Positions 6,413 to 7,366 of a stretch of 7,366 nt of DNA are shown piece after piece (position 1 is the stretch's first letter; each line of letters starts with the position of its first letter). The position numbers were made by a program, and so were the translations under genes. The notes under the pieces were generated by a model. The model searched no databases. It had not been told where the DNA came from and saw nothing but the letters and a program-made list of their open reading frames with translations. The stretch is from Bacillota bacterium (lineage in GTDB: Bacteria > Bacillota_E > JAJZYS01 > JAILZS01), in assembly GCA_021817625.1 (NCBI GenBank), contig JAKASY010000086.1:1-7366 (forward strand), in the 5' to 3' direction.

Positions 6413-6434
6413 GCAGGGCCCGGACGGGCCCTGC
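6413..6434. terminator. Perfect hairpin between convergent rnpB and the secreted-protein gene
   Basis: GCAGGGCCC (6413-6421) and GGGCCCTGC (6426-6434) form a perfect 9-bp stem with a GGAC loop, 37 bases past the stop of the minus-strand gene. On the minus strand only TTG follows, so there is no real T tract. Its place between convergent transcripts suggests a terminator or 3'-end stabiliser, most likely for the minus-strand gene. Apart from this and the rnpB terminator, I see nothing else in 6311-6471. Confidence 0.5.
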
Positions 6435-6471
6435 CGACGACGTGTGCAGAGGTGGCGCAGGCGCCGGGGCT

Positions 6472-6858
6472 TTAGTTGTCCGTGCTCGTGCCGTCGCGAC
6501 CTTCGCTCTCCGGGCCGCTTGAGTGCTCGAGACCCTTCAGCGCGCTCGTGAGGCGGGCCGGGCTCACCTTCAGGGCGGTCGCGAGGTCGGCCTGGTACGC
6601 CGCCTGGGTGGCGGGGTGCCGGGCGGCAACTGCGCGCATGGCGGCGAGCACGCCCTGCTCGGTGAAGCCGCTGCCCAGGGCCTTCGCGAGCCGGAGGGCG
6701 TTGGCCGTGTCCGGCGTCTCACGGTCGAGGCTGATGTGTAGCGTCTTTGAGGTGTTGGTCGCGTGCTTGGCGGGCGTCGCGGCGAAGGCGGACGCGCTTG
6801 CCATCACCGTGAGGGCGGTCAGGGCGGCGGGCACCGCGAGCAGGCGGCTGCGGGTCAT
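6472..6858 (-). CDS. Small secreted protein with two helical LA-x-AL motifs, function unknown
   Basis: A 128-residue protein with a classical Sec signal peptide: MTRSR n-region, hydrophobic core LLAVPAALTALTVMA, and an A-F-A/A cleavage site after residue 26. The mature part begins with a Thr/Lys/His-rich linker (27-45) and then contains two related amphipathic segments, ALRLAKALGSGFTEQGVLAA (about 55-73) and DLATALKVSPARLTSALKGL (91-110). Both fit a pattern of LA.AL followed by a helix that I associate with secreted or envelope proteins of high-GC Gram-positives. The tail (111-128) is polar and probably disordered. There are no catalytic motifs, cysteines or lipobox. ATG 6858 is supported by a strong Shine-Dalgarno on the minus strand (AGGAGGA, complement of 6865-6871). 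The gene converges on rnpB and diverges from the 66-residue gene. No function is assigned. Confidence 0.82.
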   Translation of the reverse strand: MTRSRLLAVPAALTALTVMASASAFAATPAKHATNTSKTLHISLDRETPDTANALRLAKALGSGFTEQGVLAAMRAVAARHPATQAAYQADLATALKVSPARLTSALKGLEHSSGPESEGRDGTSTDN

Positions 6859-7070
6859 CGGCTGTCCTCCTCGGGGAGCTGGATCGGGACGCGCCCAGGA
6901 TGCGCCGGCCGGCTGAGAGGAGCCTTGGCGTTTGACCAGCCGTGGGTGGGAATCGGGTGAGACCTCCGTGAACGCGCCCAGCCGTCCGGGGCGTAGCGCC
7001 CGACGCGCAAGAACGCGGCCCGGCGGTCACCGAGCCGACCGGGAATCCTTAGCCGCGAGGAGGTGTCCAC
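6859..7070. other. Divergent intergenic region
   Basis: This 212-base gap separates the minus-strand secreted-protein gene from the plus-strand 66-residue gene. It should hold both promoters, but I cannot identify a convincing -35/-10 pair on either strand. TTGACC (6932-6937) looks like a -35 but has no acceptable -10 at 16-18 bases. Short palindromes (GCCGGCCGGC at 6904-6913; GGGCG-TAG-CGCCC at 6989-7001) are present and are expected by chance in such GC-rich DNA. Confidence 0.4.
7058..7064 (+). promoter_or_regulatory. Strong Shine-Dalgarno setting a TTG start
   Basis: AGGAGGT, nearly the full anti-Shine-Dalgarno complement, lies 6 bases before TTG 7071. It decides the start in favour of TTG, since no ATG or GTG in that frame lies at a suitable distance. 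Confidence 0.7.
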
Positions 7071-7271
7071 TTGACGAGACGACGAGCACGCCAGCCACGT
7101 GATCGGGCCGAGTCGGCGGGCGGCAAGGCGCCGGCGACGCTGCGCAACCGCCCCTACGACGCCGCCGGCGACCTTCCCGGCGCACAGCTCAACGACCCGG
7201 ACGAGACGGCCGCAAGCGGCTTCATCGAACAGCGCCTGCCGCCGCTGCGGCGCGGCCGCGGCCCAGGGTAG
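7071..7271 (+). CDS. Small basic protein, unknown function (66 aa)
   Basis: I do not recognise this protein. It starts at TTG 7071 behind an unusually good Shine-Dalgarno. The first 28 residues are Arg-rich (TRRRARQPRDR), the middle is acidic and polar (DAAGDLPGAQLNDPDETA, 30-47), then comes a short possible helix GFIEQRLPPL (50-59) and an Arg/Gly tail. There is no signal peptide or membrane segment, so it is probably cytosolic and largely disordered, possibly binding nucleic acid or a protein partner. It is divergent from the secreted-protein gene. The main support for it being real is the ribosome binding site. The overlapping frame from 7099 lacks one and is left out. Confidence 0.6.
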   Translation: MTRRRARQPRDRAESAGGKAPATLRNRPYDAAGDLPGAQLNDPDETAASGFIEQRLPPLRRGRGPG

Positions 7272-7283
7272 GCCGGCCCGGGG

Positions 7284-7312
7284 TTACGCGCCGGTCGGGA
7301 GCGCGGTAGGCT
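7284..7312 (+). promoter_or_regulatory. Candidate promoter reading out of the window
   Basis: TAGGCT (7307-7312) as -10 lies 17 bases after a weak -35, TTACGC (7284-7289). The -10 has the same GG-TAGRCT context and the same spacing as the rnpB promoter, which suggests the same sigma factor. Transcription would begin near 7319 and leave the window; no start codon with a ribosome binding site or RNA gene is visible in the remaining 50 bases. Confidence 0.4.
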
Positions 7313-7366
7313 AGGGGCACGACGAGCCCAGACATTCTGCGGCCGCTGCGGCCCGGTCGGACGGGG

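Noticed and set aside
6932..6960. TTGACC as -35 with GGGTGA as -10, or GTTT/GGGTGA as a SigB-type promoter
   Set aside because: The -10 match is poor at 17-base spacing, and the SigB-type spacing is too long.
6970..6995. GAAC...CGTA as an ECF sigma factor promoter
   Set aside because: Only partial matches to the -35 and -10 elements with an 18-base spacing; likely chance.
1..7366. CRISPR array, insertion sequence, prophage or toxin-antitoxin system
   Set aside because: No spaced direct repeats, transposase, integrase, terminal repeats or recognisable toxin-antitoxin pair were seen.

Overview
This is a very GC-rich bacterial window, dominated by housekeeping genes on the + strand. Four starts are GTG or TTG and several ribosome binding sites are strong and GGAGG-like. 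The tRNA methyltransferase TrmK lies next to a long (376-residue) Nif3/DUF34 protein, the arginase is of the RocF type, and RNase P RNA is type A. I infer a deep, high-GC Bacillota lineage (Symbiobacteria, Thermaerobacter or Sulfobacillus-like) or a close relative. An actinobacterial origin is less likely but not excluded.

Layout. Bases 1-1323 hold the C-terminal part of a family-5 peptide/solute-binding protein of an ABC importer, cut off by the window start and closed by a hairpin terminator. A 156-residue single-pass membrane protein of unknown function follows (1464-1934), then a HAD-family phosphatase (1987-2664). Next is a tightly packed set: arginase (2762-3676), a divergent TrmK-like methyltransferase (3685-4362), a Nif3/DUF34 protein (4359-5489, 4-base overlap with trmK) and a single-domain RNase HI (5492-5917). 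Sixty bases later comes rnpB, the RNA of RNase P (5978-6310), with its own recognisable promoter and a strong hairpin/T-tract terminator. On the opposite strand lies a small secreted protein with two helical motifs (6472-6858, minus), convergent with rnpB. Divergent from it is a 66-residue basic small protein with a TTG start and a near-perfect Shine-Dalgarno (7071-7271). The last 95 bases carry a second promoter-like element of the same design as that of rnpB, pointing out of the window.

Functionally, the centre links nitrogen/arginine catabolism (arginase) with nucleic-acid maturation: tRNA methylation, RNA:DNA hybrid removal and tRNA 5'-end processing. I do not see a convincing new multi-gene system. 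The items most worth a second look are the altered SAM-binding motif of the TrmK-like protein, a GGC in place of GGU at the presumed tRNA-CCA contact of RNase P RNA, a hairpin overlapping the rnpB -35 element, an AT-rich inverted repeat ahead of arginase, and the three unassigned small proteins.
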